Below are positions 46,201 through 56,200 of a stretch of DNA of 64,000 bases, in pieces. Position numbers and translations under genes: made by a program. The DNA is from Symsagittifera roscoffensis (taxonomy: Eukaryota; Xenacoelomorpha; Acoela; Convolutidae). The stretch's first letter is position 1; the number at the start of each line of letters is the position of its first letter. Under the pieces are notes generated by a model that worked only from the letters and a program-made list of their open reading frames with translations, made no database searches and was not told where the DNA came from. Location: positions 86,020,890 to 86,084,889 of the forward strand of contig NC_087062.1 in the NCBI RefSeq assembly GCF_963678635.1, in the 5' to 3' direction.

Positions 46201-49200
46201 GAGTTCGAGGAGACGAAAACACCAAGCAGTTTAGATATGAAACTTAAAGTGATCTCCGGTAAGAGGTTCGGCATGGCGCCGCAGGGAAAGAAGATACAGT
46301 CGATAATCTCAGTGGCTGGACACCAGGTAATAAGAAATTTGAGTGAACCATCAGAGTTCACTTTAATGCATTTGGACACATATGCAGATTATCTGAGACA
46401 GGTGGAGCCACGCACTGAGTCGAGAGCTGTGCGAGCACTACTAAAGACGGGTGGCCCTCGCATGAAGAAACTTCATGGACGCTACTTGGAGGTCTATGGG
46501 CCGTATCAAATAATGCTGAACGTGGATGGAATCAGCATCTACACCAGGACTTACATAACAACAGATGATGACCAAATGGGGCAGATCTATTTGGGTGAAG
46601 AGGAACTCAAAGTCCGCAGGATAGGCCATGACGCCATGATAGAACAAGACGCGGTACATATTGGATATGAAGCAGATGTGACAGCACACCTGCTTGACAC
46701 CAACGGAATAAAAATCGGAGTCACAGGGCTTCTGGACACAGGCGCGGTGGTGAGTGTGATGCCGATAAAAACCTGGGAGAGAATGGGCTTCACGCGGGAA
46801 GATTTGATTCCTACGAATCTCCGACTAGCCGCTGCAAATCGAGGAGCTATCTACGTAGCCGGAAGAACACCGGTGACGGTCCTTCACATGGGAGGACGGA
46901 ACCTTTGGATGAGCTTCTTGGTGGTAGAGAATCTGGACGACGCCGACCAATTCATCTTGGGCAGAGATTTTGTCAGGAACTTTGACGTGATGATTGACTT
47001 GAACAACGGTCTAATACGGATTAGAAACCCGGAACGAAAGTATGTTAAGAGACCAGTTAATAGGATAATAACAGATGAAAATAAGGTACCATATTTTTTG
47101 GATAGAAAAGTAAAGTTACAACCAGGACAAGCTGTAGTAGCAATTTTTAGAATGAGAAATTTAAATTCGTTAAGTGATAGCAAACAGGTTTGCTTAGTAC
47201 CGAATCCAAATAGTCAGAGTTCGGTGATTTTAGGCCGGAGCTTCTCGATAACGCGAAACGGACTGTGTGTCAGTGTGTTGTTGAACACACTGGACACCAC
47301 GGTTTCAATCCAGCGTGGAAAGAAGCTTGGTTACGCATTGCCGATGAGGACCGACTATGAAGAGACACAAAACTTGAAGAAATATAGTGTGAAAGACTGT
47401 CCTTATCATGCAAATAAAGATAAAATCTTAAAGAGAATTAATGAATTAAAATCTATTCATAAATTGTTTTCAATGAAATCCGAAACGGACGACGGCTTAT
47501 CAAGCTGCTCGAATTTTCCGGAACGCCCCTCGTCATATGAACTAGATTCTGACAAACCGGTTTTGCCAGAAATAGAACATTTAAAAGGAAAAATAGGTGA
47601 GGGAGATTTTGAAAAATTGCGGGACCTCCTAGATCGGAACGCCGAAGTATTTTCAAAACATAAGGCGGACATCGGTTGCTGTAATTTCGTCGAACACGAA
47701 ATCGAACTAGAAGAGGGCGCCGTTCCCCATAGGGAAGGCGCAAGGCGAATGACGCCACATAAATCGGAAGCGTGCCGAGCGGAAATAGAAATGTTGCTTG
47801 AATACGACATGATAGAACCCTCGAAATCACCATGGGCTTGCGGAGTAGTAATGGCGAAAAAGAAAGGGGGGCAGCTTAGATTTTGTTGCGACTTTCGTTA
47901 CTTGAACGCGGTAACGATTAAAGATGCGTACCCGATACCGCGAATAGACGAGAGCCTATCCAAACTTGGTGATGCAAAGTTCTTCACCACATTGGACTTG
48001 GGTTCTGCCTTCTGGCAGGTTCCTCTGCGAAAGAAGGACAGGGAGAAAACCGGATTCGCGTGCGAATTGGGGTTGTACCAGTGGAAGAGGATGCCCTTCG
48101 GCTTGTGCAATGCAACAGCAACCTTTCAAAGGCTGATGGCTCAGGCTTTGACAGGAGTGACCGAAAAGTACGGGAATCTCTTGATGTGCTACGTGGATGA
48201 CGTAGTCATAGCGACACCAACCCTGGAGGATCACATTGATCGACTCGATGAGGTCTTCGGATGTATGAAAAGAGCAGGCTTGAAATGCAAACCATCGAAA
48301 TGTGAAATCCTTAGGGATTCGATCAAGTACCTGGGAAGAATGGTGGACCGGCATGGTGTGAGGCCAGATCCAGAAGCAGTAGAGGCTGTGCTGACATGGA
48401 AAGCTCCTAGAACGGACACACAGCTCATGAGCTTCCTAGGGTTTGCCAATTACTACCGAGAATTCATAAAAGGATACGCGGACAAGGTGTACCCGATGCA
48501 GAAGCTGATGCGCAACAAAGGGAAAAAGTTCGAATGGAACGATGAGGCACAAGTTGCTTTCGGGAACATAAAGCGGGAACTGTGCGAAGCGCCAGTGCTG
48601 GGCATGCCTACAGAAAAGGGCATGTATGTTCTTGACACAGACGCATCGGTGGTGACCATCTCAGGAATATTGCATCAAGAGCAAGAATGGAACGGAAGAA
48701 CAGTCCTCCGTCCCATTGCATACGGCAGCAAAGTCTTGAGTGACACAGAGATGAAATATGGCGCACCGAAAGCAGAAATGTTTGCAGTAGTCACCTTCGT
48801 GGAAAAGTACCGTGCATACTTGGGGAGCGCTCCCTTCAAGTTACGCGTGGACAACAGAGCGTTATCCTGGTTGAAGACCTACTCGATGGATCAGAGTTAT
48901 ATTGGTAGATGGATAGTAAGATTGGATGGCTACCATATGATAATCGAACATAGGATGCGTGATAAACACCAGAATGCTGACAGCCTCAGTAAGAAAACTG
49001 AATTCTATGAAAGATTGGAGCAGAAGCAGGCCAATCAGGCGGAAGTAAAGGAGGGATTCTCGTTTCTGGACAAAGAAACTTATGAAGCGCTTCCCTTAAC
49101 GAGATGGTTGGATAAGTCTGGACATCCAATTCCAGGGCATCCTGAGTTACATGTAGAGAAAGCAGCCGAGATAAAGATCCTATCCAAGGAGGATCCGGTT

Positions 49201-52200
49201 CCCTTGGATTTGTTGCTGCGCTCGAACCTGGTCCAGCAAGAACTCTCTCGCATGAATATAAACAGCCTCTCATTATTGGATAAAACGGTGCAAGTCACAC
49301 CACAAGTAATGCGGATGCTGGGTGGATTGTTAGAAAGAGAAGTGACCAGAGATGACCCCGAGTGGACAGCAGCAGTGGCATCGCTGACAGTGAGTGAGAA
49401 GGTGAAGATCATGCCGTCCAGACGACAACACGAAGAGAATGAGAGGGATTGTAGGACAATAGTTCAGCAAATAGTATCCTCAATACCCCAAGAGATTTTA
49501 ACCAGTACTTCTTACGGACAGAAAGGACAGGAGAGCGGCAAGCAAAAGAAAACTGTCACCTTTGTAGACCGGGATAAAGAGGGTGAAGTTGTGGAACAAA
49601 ATCTGCTGCAAGACTATTTGTCCGGGGAGAAGGATAAGGAGAAAAACCAGCGATCACAAGATCAACACCCGGGACAAGTGAATTTGTCCGGGGAGTCCGA
49701 GATAGACGAGGAAATTCCTGATGAAAAACAGGACCTAGAGAACAAAGTTTTGTCCGGGGAGTTCAGATGGATGCGAAGGAAATACGGACATGATCTGGAG
49801 GAGCGTGCAGTCTCCAGCACAACACCTTCGACGGAGGATAATGATTCCCGAAACTCAGGAATGGATACCTATTCCGACAGGAATTCCACCTCGGGATCAG
49901 AACTGTCAGAACTAGCGATACACACGCTACTAGTGGAAACTCGGGCGAGAGACCTGGACAGAGAGGTGTACCAGGATCCGGACAGCGATCGCTACCTTAT
50001 ACCGAGCGAAAGTGTCTTTGACAACGCAGCGGATGACTTAGAAACAATAGCGGTATCGAAACGTTCGATAAGCCTGTTGCTGCAGAAAGAGGTAGTCAGG
50101 ACTGATCTTCAGCCGTTTCAGCAAGAAACACAACCGTTGGCGAAGATTTGGTGCGTTAAGATGGAAGAAGACACGCATCAGCCCAACGAGCTGAACAGTC
50201 AGATGAGAGTCATGAAGACGTACTTGAAGGCGAGATACAGACTCTCGGACCTTCTAAGGGCGCAGAGAAATGATCGCATGACAAGCAACCTAAAAAGGTG
50301 GATAGAAAACGGTGCACCTGACAAAGGTGACCTGGAAGAAGACAGCTATAGGATCCTGAGACAATACTTCATGCAGAAGGAGGGGAGATTATATCTGAAC
50401 AAGGACGGGATCGTGGCTTGCAGGAGAAGAGAAGAAGACAAGGTCTTATACAAATATAACGCGATAGTGTTGCCGCAACTCTATCAGACAGAACTATTAT
50501 TCAGGTCGCATGATCAGATGGGCCATCAAGGGATCGACAAAGTGTATCAGAGGATCCTGAAGCGCTTTGAGTGGCCTGGGATGAAAAAGGCATGCGAGAA
50601 ATGGGTGACAGCATGTCTGTCATGCCAACAGGTCAAGGATCCTAGGAAGTTGCGATTTCCTTTACAATCAATTGAGTCGTCTGAATTCAACGAGGTGGTG
50701 CAGATAGATCACCAGAAGATATGCATGACAGACAGCGGTTACAACCAAGTCTTGGTCATGATAGATCACTTCACGAAGTATGCAGAGGCCGTGCCCTGCA
50801 TAACTGCCTCGGCGGAAGAGACATGCGACCACCTGATCAATACGTGGATAGCAAGACATGGTTGTCCAATGACGTTTCAATCGGACAATGGAACGGCTTT
50901 CGTAGGCGAGCTTACGAAAGAGCTTATGAGACGGTCACAAGTCGCTCAGGCTCACTCCACGACATACCACCCTCAGACGAATGGCTTAGTGGAAAGACAG
51001 AATAGGACGTTAGTGTCGATGCTGAGAGTATATTGTTCCAGGTACATGACCGATTGGGACAGATACCTTCCGCAGGTGATGGGAGCTTATAATAGCACGC
51101 AACACTCCACCACTGGAGTCAGTCCACACATGATGCTAACTGGACACGAAAAGTCTTTACCCTTGACATTCTTCTACCCAGAATATGAGGGGAGGAAAAC
51201 ATCTCCACAGGTCTACGTGAGGGATGTGATCAGACGCCAACAGGAGTTGAACGACTTGTGTAGACGAAACACTCAGCAGGCACAGGCAAGGCAGAGGAAA
51301 AGATTCGACAAGAAAGCAGCTGGTGCAAAGGCTTACTCGGTGGGAGACTACGTATGGGTATTTCAGAACGTTATACCACCGAAAGGAACAAAGAAGCTTC
51401 TAAAAAAGTGGAGGGGACCCTTCATGATTACAGAGGTGCACCAAGAGGGACGTTTTTATAGACTGAGTACTGGCCGAGCCGCCCACTACGAGAACATCAA
51501 GCCACACAATCCATCGACAGAAGACTGGTGTATACCTGCAGACATGGAAGAAGGGGATTATCTAATGATGGATCCTGCTTGTGAGGTCAATGAAAAAGGC
51601 ACCAGGGAGAAGAACGATGGAAACGAAGTCGTAGAGGAAGGCACGGATACACCATTGGACCTGGATCCCAACGAACAGATCGAAGCAGACGATGAAACCT
51701 TGCCCTACGCAGAGGAAGATTGGCAGGATTCCGAACAGACAGAGATTCCCAAGAACATGGAACCAGATCTTCCGTTCACGATGCAGAATCGTCAGAAAGA
51801 CGGGATGAGACCAGGAAAGAAATACAATCCTTACGGTGACGACTTCGTAGTGGATAGGATAGATCTAAAGAAAATAGTGGAGGAAGTAGTGGGTTTAGAG
51901 GAAATAACAGTGTCACAGGACATTGACATAGTCGATGATCACAACGATGAGTGGGTTGACGACTGGTCGAAACCCGAGGTGGAGTTCGACGATGAGCAAC
52001 AGCAGTCAAATGAACAAGACCTGACGAACCTGCGTGTCTTAGAGTGGCTGAACGACATGACATCAGACCCTGAAAAGACCAGCGTTACGATTCAAGACGT
52101 AGATCGCGAAAGCGCGAAATACATTAAGACCGAACGAGATGATCCTTCCTGGGCTGCCCAGGAAGGACAACTTCTCATTCCAGCTTCTAATCTTGACTTA

Positions 52201-52884
52201 ATACCCGGTATGCGATCGACGGGGACGCCGATGGATATTTTTGTCCGGGGAGTGGGGGTAGGACTTACCCACACTGAAAACTTGATAATAAAAAAATTGA
52301 GAATAGCAAGAGAAACAGGAAACTTAGAAGCAGAAACAGGTGAAGAACCTAAGAAACCTGACATAGGCAGGGTAGTTGAGTCATATTTTAATTTACCAAA
52401 TGAATATTCAAGTAACATAGTACTAACAGATAGTGATTTCATACTCACAAACAGAACATGTGCGATAGCAATCACCGCAGACATGAGTTTTAGGACGGCG
52501 CTAGCGGCAGATTTTAAGAGGGAATACAAAAACGTGGAATTCCTTTGGAAGCAAAGACCAGGGATAGGGGGCGTAGCAGCCTTACCCCCGGCGGTGTCGC
52601 AGATACCGGGAAAGTACTTATGCTTCTTGGTAACGAGGGCGACAGAGAAGCAGCACGTGGACCCAGAAAACCTAGTCTTGTCTTTGACGAGGCTGAGGGA
52701 CTTCCTTGTGGAAATGGACGTGAAGGAGCTTTCGCTTCCAGTGTACGATCCAAATAGAGGAAGACTGCATCCTCGTGAATTGTACGCGCTTGTACACGTG
52801 ATATTCTCTGATACGAACATACAAGTATATCTACATAAGAAATATTACTTAAGTATAGGCGAGAGATGTGCGAGAGGGTGTTAG
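43258..52884 (+). CDS. Giant element ORF1: Gag-Pol polyprotein with macro-like C-terminus
   Basis: One 3208-aa frame with no frameshift between Gag and Pol. The N-terminal third has a coiled coil (about 320-420), a retrotransposon-gag capsid-like part (about 565-763) and two CX2CX4HX4C knuckles (about 801 and 853). The aspartic protease has LLDTGAVVSVMP with D1160. RT has TTLDLGSAFWQ (D1580) and YVDD at 1645-1648. RNase H starts at VLDTDAS (D1793/D1795) with EMFAV, VDNRAL and NADSLS. A spacer of about 480 aa with three LSGE repeats leads to integrase: HHCC finger (about 2415-2462), then D2484, D2543 and E2579 in DD35E spacing, and a GPF-type module (KWRGPFMITEV). A long acidic tail follows, then a macro-like block (about 3060-3195). 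All catalytic residues are present, so replication competence is plausible. Confidence 0.93.
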   Translation: MSLDKSRIPKRGNSSRKFIPEKQRKTMTDPFVDWIKRTRSDKEGTVSGRMVETRSQKTSEERRELLEVEVNTDHTMNDNQEVNELEGRGRRLASESTPVEQGHDFATSTGTLDREEMSELSDISTEVTATRRSPTNNTMMAGGTGKQTTSSSFSERMKNTFGNIFPFSMGGGAGNDGESQEEEDEEEQGDFGSQVSLNSSIQENEAYVGGETGTMDKFGVVTTISKEANTPGQSKDFAIRTSSEPQTGESRTRGLGNALADPEINNDKTSRQRVKARISTSTKLPGTDRVTPPLVTPLMDNGAALEEALNNIVGSLGEQNEQMSIRMSELERAVHIERESLREEINRNRQEVGRSEKRLKERTDEHMTRNLSRMTREAEQRELRLRADMEKLRIQQEQSLGSLDTKIDAMMERRTQAIMDRLDGLLSSKSGPKEGEPNSGGPSREPRVNFNEHQRRKTNGSTGGRGSSSGYATRGNTAWGPNSRASSTGNRQTSNERPTQSTHATGRSDSGNMGHTSPKRSHMGQAGNAHGDSDCRDAPHTEPSTRCEDTQAGLSRDATAMATAFEPLNRSLETFLTRLSRTNERSEKSRRVFKKPRCYKDESDGCIDTWIEVMKLHFEEEDLSERQECSALTSNLEGTALNCVMAKKQYQRDTAEKIFEILLNRFGSGVQGHQAMMRFEKRRQREDETIDKFLDDLEMLRRRSQPDESNRRMNLAVASKFIDGVKNDELRTMLATHYTPLSTNAPTPEELRLKSKEYLLLKPPSRSGYYKNNYGNFNNGPANHGNNWYKPRDDMDKRRSCANCSSTEHHVSACPAYKQGMKAIGFSLEDEDASELDHEDFMRGVIAKFGPRCFFCNLEGHFKSDCPQFWDAVADIKHPRHEEALSGVKASKARLLSEAEARRKDKPQELTAKKMQAVTEEAREPEPATAADDFKIDYKAAAKDALNRVQQELVTKEIEQKVKLELENEKLQEQLNTFEAMEFEETKTPSSLDMKLKVISGKRFGMAPQGKKIQSIISVAGHQVIRNLSEPSEFTLMHLDTYADYLRQVEPRTESRAVRALLKTGGPRMKKLHGRYLEVYGPYQIMLNVDGISIYTRTYITTDDDQMGQIYLGEEELKVRRIGHDAMIEQDAVHIGYEADVTAHLLDTNGIKIGVTGLLDTGAVVSVMPIKTWERMGFTREDLIPTNLRLAAANRGAIYVAGRTPVTVLHMGGRNLWMSFLVVENLDDADQFILGRDFVRNFDVMIDLNNGLIRIRNPERKYVKRPVNRIITDENKVPYFLDRKVKLQPGQAVVAIFRMRNLNSLSDSKQVCLVPNPNSQSSVILGRSFSITRNGLCVSVLLNTLDTTVSIQRGKKLGYALPMRTDYEETQNLKKYSVKDCPYHANKDKILKRINELKSIHKLFSMKSETDDGLSSCSNFPERPSSYELDSDKPVLPEIEHLKGKIGEGDFEKLRDLLDRNAEVFSKHKADIGCCNFVEHEIELEEGAVPHREGARRMTPHKSEACRAEIEMLLEYDMIEPSKSPWACGVVMAKKKGGQLRFCCDFRYLNAVTIKDAYPIPRIDESLSKLGDAKFFTTLDLGSAFWQVPLRKKDREKTGFACELGLYQWKRMPFGLCNATATFQRLMAQALTGVTEKYGNLLMCYVDDVVIATPTLEDHIDRLDEVFGCMKRAGLKCKPSKCEILRDSIKYLGRMVDRHGVRPDPEAVEAVLTWKAPRTDTQLMSFLGFANYYREFIKGYADKVYPMQKLMRNKGKKFEWNDEAQVAFGNIKRELCEAPVLGMPTEKGMYVLDTDASVVTISGILHQEQEWNGRTVLRPIAYGSKVLSDTEMKYGAPKAEMFAVVTFVEKYRAYLGSAPFKLRVDNRALSWLKTYSMDQSYIGRWIVRLDGYHMIIEHRMRDKHQNADSLSKKTEFYERLEQKQANQAEVKEGFSFLDKETYEALPLTRWLDKSGHPIPGHPELHVEKAAEIKILSKEDPVPLDLLLRSNLVQQELSRMNINSLSLLDKTVQVTPQVMRMLGGLLEREVTRDDPEWTAAVASLTVSEKVKIMPSRRQHEENERDCRTIVQQIVSSIPQEILTSTSYGQKGQESGKQKKTVTFVDRDKEGEVVEQNLLQDYLSGEKDKEKNQRSQDQHPGQVNLSGESEIDEEIPDEKQDLENKVLSGEFRWMRRKYGHDLEERAVSSTTPSTEDNDSRNSGMDTYSDRNSTSGSELSELAIHTLLVETRARDLDREVYQDPDSDRYLIPSESVFDNAADDLETIAVSKRSISLLLQKEVVRTDLQPFQQETQPLAKIWCVKMEEDTHQPNELNSQMRVMKTYLKARYRLSDLLRAQRNDRMTSNLKRWIENGAPDKGDLEEDSYRILRQYFMQKEGRLYLNKDGIVACRRREEDKVLYKYNAIVLPQLYQTELLFRSHDQMGHQGIDKVYQRILKRFEWPGMKKACEKWVTACLSCQQVKDPRKLRFPLQSIESSEFNEVVQIDHQKICMTDSGYNQVLVMIDHFTKYAEAVPCITASAEETCDHLINTWIARHGCPMTFQSDNGTAFVGELTKELMRRSQVAQAHSTTYHPQTNGLVERQNRTLVSMLRVYCSRYMTDWDRYLPQVMGAYNSTQHSTTGVSPHMMLTGHEKSLPLTFFYPEYEGRKTSPQVYVRDVIRRQQELNDLCRRNTQQAQARQRKRFDKKAAGAKAYSVGDYVWVFQNVIPPKGTKKLLKKWRGPFMITEVHQEGRFYRLSTGRAAHYENIKPHNPSTEDWCIPADMEEGDYLMMDPACEVNEKGTREKNDGNEVVEEGTDTPLDLDPNEQIEADDETLPYAEEDWQDSEQTEIPKNMEPDLPFTMQNRQKDGMRPGKKYNPYGDDFVVDRIDLKKIVEEVVGLEEITVSQDIDIVDDHNDEWVDDWSKPEVEFDDEQQQSNEQDLTNLRVLEWLNDMTSDPEKTSVTIQDVDRESAKYIKTERDDPSWAAQEGQLLIPASNLDLIPGMRSTGTPMDIFVRGVGVGLTHTENLIIKKLRIARETGNLEAETGEEPKKPDIGRVVESYFNLPNEYSSNIVLTDSDFILTNRTCAIAITADMSFRTALAADFKREYKNVEFLWKQRPGIGGVAALPPAVSQIPGKYLCFLVTRATEKQHVDPENLVLSLTRLRDFLVEMDVKELSLPVYDPNRGRLHPRELYALVHVIFSDTNIQVYLHKKYYLSIGERCARGC
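49618..49761 (+). promoter_or_regulatory. Three internal PPT-like motifs in ORF1
   Basis: TTGTCCGGGGAG, usually with extra upstream T residues, occurs at 49618-49629, 49683-49695 and 49748-49761. The core TGTCCGGGGAG is identical to the purine tract beside the 3' LTR (62923-62933). In protein these three read as LSGE. They may act as internal (central) polypurine tracts. Confidence 0.5.
52238..52252 (+). promoter_or_regulatory. Fourth internal PPT-like motif in ORF1
   Basis: TTTTTGTCCGGGGAG is followed by TGGGGGTAGG, giving a longer purine-rich tract. Here the same nucleotides are read in another frame (FVRGVGVG), so conservation is at the nucleotide level. Confidence 0.5.
52410..52860 (+). 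other. Macro-domain-like block at the ORF1 C-terminus
   Basis: The order of features recalls the TARG1/OARD1 type of macro domain, which binds or hydrolyses ADP-ribose. CAIAITADMSFRTALAADFK gives the N-terminal strand and helix, QRPGIGGVAALPP the next loop, YLCFLVTRA the central strand, LVLSLTRLRDFLVEMDVKEL the helix, and then LPVYDPNRGRLHP and FSDTNIQVYLH. The usual glycine loop (GCG) and following Asp are replaced by YDPNRG, so catalysis may be altered while the fold is kept. The call is inference from pattern. Confidence 0.55.
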
Positions 52885-53259
52885 GCCAAAGACTAAGTTG
52901 TGTGTAATATGTGAGAGGTGCGTTATGTTATGTTATGTGTTAGGTTATTAAGATCATGGGTAAGTAGGGGTAAGTGACCATGAACAACTAAATGACGATC
53001 TTGGGAATAGATCCAAAGTTTGGACTGTCCAATCTTAGGTCGAATTCCAAAATTTTAGAAACCAATTGATTTTAATAAATTTTAGGATAAATATCTTTTT
53101 ATCTGAACTGTCTTTAAGCAAATTTTAACGATGTATGTTAAGGTGAAATTGACAGGTGTGACATTCGTGATTTCTTTTCTAGATCCTGATTGATCATTTA
53201 ATTGCTCACTTGAGTCAAAACTTGAAATCGAAATCAAATTAAATTTGGAAAAGAACAGT
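52885..53259 (+). other. Spacer between ORF1 and ORF2
   Basis: 375 bases of AT-rich sequence with no open frame separate ORF1 from ORF2. It is the only sizeable gap between the ORFs. A subgenomic promoter, splice acceptor or internal entry site would be expected here, but I cannot identify one. Confidence 0.5.
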
Positions 53260-56200
53260 ATGGATAATTTCAACCTGGACGAATTGATGGACCTGGCAGA
53301 GGCATATGTAGGACCGATGGTAGATGCGATCTATCGTCGGCTGATCGAACGAGACTTCGCTCTGGAGGACCCAGAGGTGGTCATGTTGCTGACCGCCCTG
53401 ATTAACATCTTGGGGCACGACAACCGTGGGGACCGCCCCACGGAAGTCCTGTTGATGGCAGCATATGGAGAAAGAGGAGTACTAGACCGCCCGAACATGA
53501 GAGTGATGAGGTGGAGAAACGGGGCTCTCTCAGGGAGTGACTTGGCGAATGAGCCTGGGTTGGGAAGTTCTAGGACTTACCAACCAGGTGAGATGCCAAT
53601 GCCCTCCAAGCCCAAACCTGGGCTGACGAGAATGCATCGGGAGATGAACAGCGAGGCGACCTCGTCTGGTTCACCACTGAGAGCAGCTGTGCCACCAAAA
53701 GGGGCGAAAGTAACACAGAAGGTTCAGACGAACCAAACCATACAAGATCTGGACGAGATGAACGATCAGTTGAGAAGTACGAAGAAGGAGTTAGACGATA
53801 TGACAAAGACCATGCTGGCGATGGAGGAAGACCGGGACATGTGGAGAAAGTTGTTTGAAGACTGCAACAAAAAGCAGGGTCAAGAGATCGAACGCTTAAG
53901 GCAGGAATACAAAGAGCGATCGGAGCAGGTGGCGTTGACGACGTCCATTGAGAAAGTGATACCTGCAAGGGATATTCCTCGTGGGCAGTCCCCGATGGAG
54001 CTCTTGACACCTCGAGAAATGAGTCAAACAACGGAGACACGGCTTCCAGCAGAGACGAACCGAGTAACAATCCCGGATCCTAGTGACACCTTGGGTGATC
54101 CCGTCGTAGAACAGACAGTGAGAAAACTGATAGAGACCGCTGGACGATTGGTCGCTAACAAGAATGCACCAGGTTCCGGGGTGACTGCACCCTATGGAAC
54201 GATTGACGATACGGGCAGAGTACAACTCTCCCAGACAATAATCAGACAAGGGATAAGTGACGTGACGCCACTCAGGGGGAGTTCGAAGATCACAGAGAGA
54301 AAAGTAAGGAAGATGCCAGCGAAGAAAGTGTCTCGTGTAATGGACGTGCAGAAGAATAATCAATTAAAGTATAATTTCACGGGAGTTCCGGAGACAGATC
54401 CGAGAGCCTGCTTCAATCGAGCTACCTGGAGCCCGGCTGTGAACCTGCAGCAACCACCACTCGGGACATCTCACCTGATATTGGGAGACAGCTTAGTCAG
54501 AGTGCTGTCGAATTTGAGGACCTCATGGGTCACCACGGTGATGGCCTTTGGAGGCGCGACGATTGCCCAATTATATCGCATGGTGGAGCTGATGAATCCA
54601 GGGAAGATACCCAATGTGATGATCTTAGTTGGGACGAATGACATCTCCAGAGGATCAGATGAGCAGGAAGCACTGTGGGAAGCAATGATGGTGTGTTTGT
54701 TTACTACTCTCTGGCAGAAGTTCAGTTGCGCGGTACTGACCGTTTGCACTGTGCCAATGAACACAAGATGCCTGACAGTATCAGGAAGAAGGCACAACGA
54801 GGGAGTCATGAGATGGAACAACATCTTGAGAAACCTAGCAAATAGAAACGCCGGAAGAATGATCCTCATGGACATTGAACATGAATTGAGAGCCATGGAT
54901 CAAGCCAGACTGACCACAGATGGCATCCACTTCGACAGTGTCGAAGGACAAGCTTGGTTGAATCGAGTCTTCCAAGAACGGTTGGATGAGCTGGAAGCAG
55001 AACTCTTTGACACAGGAGTGCTGAAGGAAGAGGGAACGGTGAGTGATACGGTGATCACCACCTTTGTGCCTCCTAACCTGGAAACACGCTTGGGTACGGT
55101 CCCAGCCGCCATAAATTACCGGCAACAAAGCTCCAGTGAACCAGGTCGAAGAACAGATGTACAGGATCGGTTGGGAGAGGCACCGATGAGGAGAACAATT
55201 CATCCTAGGAGAAGGATAGGACCTGTCAACCAACCGATCGAAGAAGTAGCCGGCACATCTAGATCGGACACTAGATCGGAGACGACGAGTACCAGTCGAG
55301 AGGAAAGACCGAGCAGAGGCTCATTGATGTGGTCGCGATCCATACCGTCTCCTTGGCATATATACAAAGAAGAACTAATGAAGCTGGACCTACAGAGAGT
55401 GAGCTTCATCGAAGATGCAAGGAGGATGCTGAATGGAGCGACGCTATCCGTCAGCAGATTGTACTCGATAACCGGCGTAGACTGGTTGATAGCCGCTAGC
55501 ATAAATTTCAGCTCCACGACGGCCTTGAGATTTGCCGACTTGGAGGGACTGCCCTCCAACAACACAATAGGACCTGTGAATGCAAGACCGTTGCAAGATG
55601 TGAGATTGAACCATGATGAGAGGAATCGTGAAGAAAGGCCAGGAAGATTCCTGACGGCGAGAGCGCCGATTGGACAACACGTGAAGATATTTAGGCAATT
55701 GACGACACCACCTGGTCATGTGAAGGAGAGAGTGTACCCAAAACTAGTGAACCAAGATGGTGATGCCCAGAGATATGGCGGATTGACAGCGATAAAGAAA
55801 GATGAGACCATCTTCGCCGCCTACGACAAAGCAGAGATGAGAAAGGCCAAAATCATGGTAGTAGCGAATTCAGAGTTCGTGTACACCTCTAAGTCTTTGT
55901 TTTGGCCGGACGTCATAATGCTGGCCGCAGTTGACCTAGACCTATTGCAATCAGTGTCATTGGCTATAGGGGTACAAAGGCAGGCAGAAATGAACCCGAT
56001 AACGATTGTGTTTGCTGGCATCAATGACCATCTACACAGTAGAGGTTTTCTGAGCAGGCTCAGAGATCCTGCAACAGCAGAAAACGCAGTATGGCCCGCG
56101 ATAAAAGACATCCTGGAGTCAATGGGTGAAGTGGTAGACGCGACAAAGGAGGGATCATTCAACAAGGTGACATTGAGAGTAGTATTTGCGTTGTCTCCGG

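Noticed and set aside
52092-52820. Antisense frame of 242 codons opposite the ORF1 end (and 243 codons at 55821-56552 opposite ORF2)
   Set aside because: They mirror strongly coding sense frames with clear domains; their composition (Ser/Leu-rich) is what antisense shadows usually give.
43258-52884. ORF1 as a host gene
   Set aside because: It has Gag knuckles, protease, RT, RNase H and integrase between LTRs, so it belongs to the retroelement.
53245-53259. TTG start extending ORF2 by five codons
   Set aside because: An ATG in strong context follows at 53260; there is no need for a non-ATG start in a eukaryotic element.
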